Positions 6,100-7,558 of a DNA stretch of 7,558 bases are shown in pieces. The position numbers and the translations under genes were made by a program. The notes below the pieces were generated by a model. The model saw nothing but the letters and a program-made list of their open reading frames with translations, did not search any database and was not told where the DNA came from. Source of the stretch: an uncultured Methylophilus sp. (GTDB taxonomy: Bacteria; Pseudomonadota; Gammaproteobacteria; Burkholderiales; Methylophilaceae); contig CAKZJM010000238.1 in the NCBI GenBank assembly GCA_936943315.1, forward strand, positions 1 to 7,558. Direction: 5' to 3'. Numbering within the stretch: the stretch's first letter is position 1; the number at the start of each line of letters is the position of its first letter.

Positions 6100-6883
6100 G
6101 CAGGATCAAGGCAGCAAGCTCTTCAATTGAACGGCTGGTAGAGTCCGCCCAGGGGATGCCAGCACTGCGCATCATGCCTTCGGCGATTTCAATCTCTTTG
6201 CGGCAGTTATCCAATGACGCATAAAAACTATCGGGCCGACGCTCACTACGCACTGAATGCAAGCGCTCTGGTTTGATGGTCAGGCCAAAGATTTTATCGA
6301 TATTTTTTTGCAGCGCTGCCGGTAGGGCGCCACGCTCAAAGTCTTCAGGGATCAATGGATAGTTGGCAGCCTTGATGCCAAACTGCATCGCCAGGTAAAT
6401 ACTGGTTGGCGTTTTACCGCAGCGGGATACGCCAATCAGGATCACATCCGCTTCATCCAGCCCCGAGTTTGTCATGCCGTCATCATGGTTGAGCGTAAAG
6501 TTAATCGCTTCCATGCGCTCCAGGTAACTATGCCCTTTGACGCTATACGCGATACTGGCCCCGGTGAGCGGCTCCTGATTAAGCTCTGAGCCGAGCGGGT
6601 AAATAAAGCGGTGGAATAAATCAATAAAGTAGGCGTTAGCCTGTTTGAGATGATTGCGGTGCTCACCATTGCCGATAGACATGATGACGATAGGGCGGAT
6701 GCCGTCTTCGTCGCCAACCTTCTGGATATGCTCAAAGGCGGCCTGCACTTTTTCGCCGTTATCGGTAAAGGGGAGGCGGGTGGTCGTGAATTGGGTGTTA
6801 GGAAAGTGTTCCAGCAGCTTACTCAGGGCACCTGCTGTAATCCCCGTACCATCAGAAACAATAAACACAGAACGGTGATTCAT
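6080..6883 (-). CDS. ppsR: Phosphoenolpyruvate synthase regulatory protein (bifunctional kinase/pyrophosphorylase)
   Basis: PpsR (DUF299 family) switches PEP synthase off by ADP-dependent phosphorylation of a threonine next to the catalytic histidine, and on again by phosphate-dependent removal. The 267 residues match the usual 270-280. Evidence is the N-terminal VFIVSDGTGITA (6-17), the P-loop-like nucleotide site GVSRCGKT (151-158) followed by PTSIYLAMQFGI, ANYPLIPED (173-181), IFGLTIKPERL (198-208), and the C-terminal IPWADSTSRSIEELA (243-257). The ATG is supported by GAGG seven bases upstream. It lies 38 bases after ppsA on the same strand, so the two are probably co-transcribed and the regulator is made with its target. 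It ends at the shared terminator hairpin. Confidence 0.96.
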   Translation of the reverse strand: MNHRSVFIVSDGTGITAGALSKLLEHFPNTQFTTTRLPFTDNGEKVQAAFEHIQKVGDEDGIRPIVIMSIGNGEHRNHLKQANAYFIDLFHRFIYPLGSELNQEPLTGASIAYSVKGHSYLERMEAINFTLNHDDGMTNSGLDEADVILIGVSRCGKTPTSIYLAMQFGIKAANYPLIPEDFERGALPAALQKNIDKIFGLTIKPERLHSVRSERRPDSFYASLDNCRKEIEIAEGMMRSAGIPWADSTSRSIEELAALILQKIRQR

Positions 6884-6921
6884 ACAGGTGCCTCAATGAA
6901 TAATGAGTAATGCTTAACAGC

Positions 6922-7558
6922 TTATTTCTTTGTCAGGCGCTGCCAGGTGGCAACCACGGTGTCTGGGTTCAACGACACAGACTGGATGCCTTCCTTGACC
7001 AGCCACTCGGCAAAGTCTTCGTGGTCAGAAGGACCCTGGCCACAAATACCTACGTATTTGCCTAAGCGGTTGCAGGTGTTGATCGCCATTTTCAGCAATA
7101 CTTTGACTGCATCATTACGTTCATCAAAGCCATCAGCCAAGATGCCTGAGTCGCGGTCCATGCCTAATGTCAATTGAGTCAGGTCGTTAGAGCCGATAGA
7201 GAAACCATCGAAATACTCCAGGAACTCTTCTGCCAGCAGGGCATTAGCCGGGATTTCACACATCATGATCAGGCGCAGGCCATTTTCGCCGCGCTTGAGG
7301 CCATTAGCGGCCATGATTTCTGTGACAGCCTTGGCTTCTTCCAGTGTACGCACGAAAGGAATCATCAGCTCAACATTGGTCAGGCCCATTTCATCACGGA
7401 CTTTTTTCATGGCAATACATTCCATGGCAAAGCACTCTTTAAAGTCTTCTGCCATGTAGCGTGCTGCGCCACGGAAACCAATCATCGGGTTTTCTTCATC
7501 CGGCTCGTAGATATCACCACCCACCAGTTTTTTATACTCGTTAGACTTGAAGTCTGAG
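6922..7558 (-). CDS. ppsA: Phosphoenolpyruvate synthase, C-terminal part
   Basis: PEP synthase converts pyruvate, ATP and water to PEP, AMP and phosphate, the entry step of gluconeogenesis from three-carbon compounds. Only the last 211 residues are in the window, of about 790 in the family; the frame runs off the right edge. The part seen is the PEP/pyruvate-binding barrel domain: NPMIGFRGA, GLTNVELMIPFVRT, the MMCEIPANALLAEEF segment, the PEP-utilising signature DGFSIGSNDLTQL, and GICGQGPSDH with the catalytic cysteine near the C-terminus. It ends in the family-typical SLNPDTVV segment. The GTG at 7524 is internal. The phosphorylated histidine and the regulatory threonine lie upstream, outside the window. 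ppsR follows on the same strand. Confidence 0.97.
   Translation of the reverse strand, partial: SDFKSNEYKKLVGGDIYEPDEENPMIGFRGAARYMAEDFKECFAMECIAMKKVRDEMGLTNVELMIPFVRTLEEAKAVTEIMAANGLKRGENGLRLIMMCEIPANALLAEEFLEYFDGFSIGSNDLTQLTLGMDRDSGILADGFDERNDAVKVLLKMAINTCNRLGKYVGICGQGPSDHEDFAEWLVKEGIQSVSLNPDTVVATWQRLTKK

Noticed and set aside
6650..6910. Plus-strand ORFs across ppsR and its upstream gap
   Set aside because: They are shadows of ppsR, whose protein is a clear family match on the minus strand.
7174..7557. 127-residue plus-strand ORF opposite ppsA
   Set aside because: It lies antisense to highly conserved PEP synthase coding sequence. Long antisense frames there are expected from codon bias.
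1..7558. Mobile elements, CRISPR arrays, tRNA genes or phage-defence genes
   Set aside because: No transposase-like ORF, regularly spaced repeat, tRNA-like fold or defence domain was seen. The gene content is ordinary chromosomal metabolism.

Overview
The window most likely comes from the chromosome of a methylotrophic betaproteobacterium, probably of the Methylophilaceae (Methylophilus, Methylovorus, Methylotenera). This is inferred from recalled protein family patterns, a GC content near 50% judged by eye, and the combination of a PQQ biosynthesis operon with central carbon genes. PQQ is the cofactor of methanol dehydrogenase. No database search was possible, so the genus stays open.

Layout. 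Bases 1-412 are the 3' end of a class I DAHP synthase gene (first step of the shikimate pathway), closed by a strong terminator at 429-457. A non-coding stretch (413-693) follows, rich in inverted repeats and with a plausible promoter just before pqqB. Then comes an apparently complete pqqB-pqqC-pqqD-pqqE operon (694-3928), ended by a textbook terminator (3957-3987). A Bcr/CflA-type MFS efflux transporter starts only 17 bases after the terminator T-tract (4004-5212). Next is a 228-residue protein of unknown function that contains two diverged copies of one domain (5353-6039). A hairpin at 6072-6099 separates this plus-strand block from a minus-strand block, ppsA (partial, 7558-6922) followed by ppsR (6883-6080). 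The hairpin can serve both directions.

How the genes fit together. PqqB to PqqE turn a ribosomally made PqqA peptide into PQQ by cross-linking its Glu and Tyr. No pqqA gene is visible upstream of pqqB or elsewhere in the window, so the precursor peptide must be encoded elsewhere. No PQQ-type protease gene is present either. DAHP synthase feeds aromatic amino acid synthesis, including tyrosine, but it is separated from the pqq operon by a terminator. PpsA makes phosphoenolpyruvate from pyruvate, and PpsR is its bifunctional regulatory kinase/pyrophosphorylase. PEP is also a substrate of DAHP synthase.

Most of the window is well-known biology. The least explained parts are the duplicated-domain protein at 5353-6039, the pqqA-less operon with its palindrome-rich leader, and the transporter squeezed against the pqq terminator. 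I did not find convincing evidence of a wholly new system.
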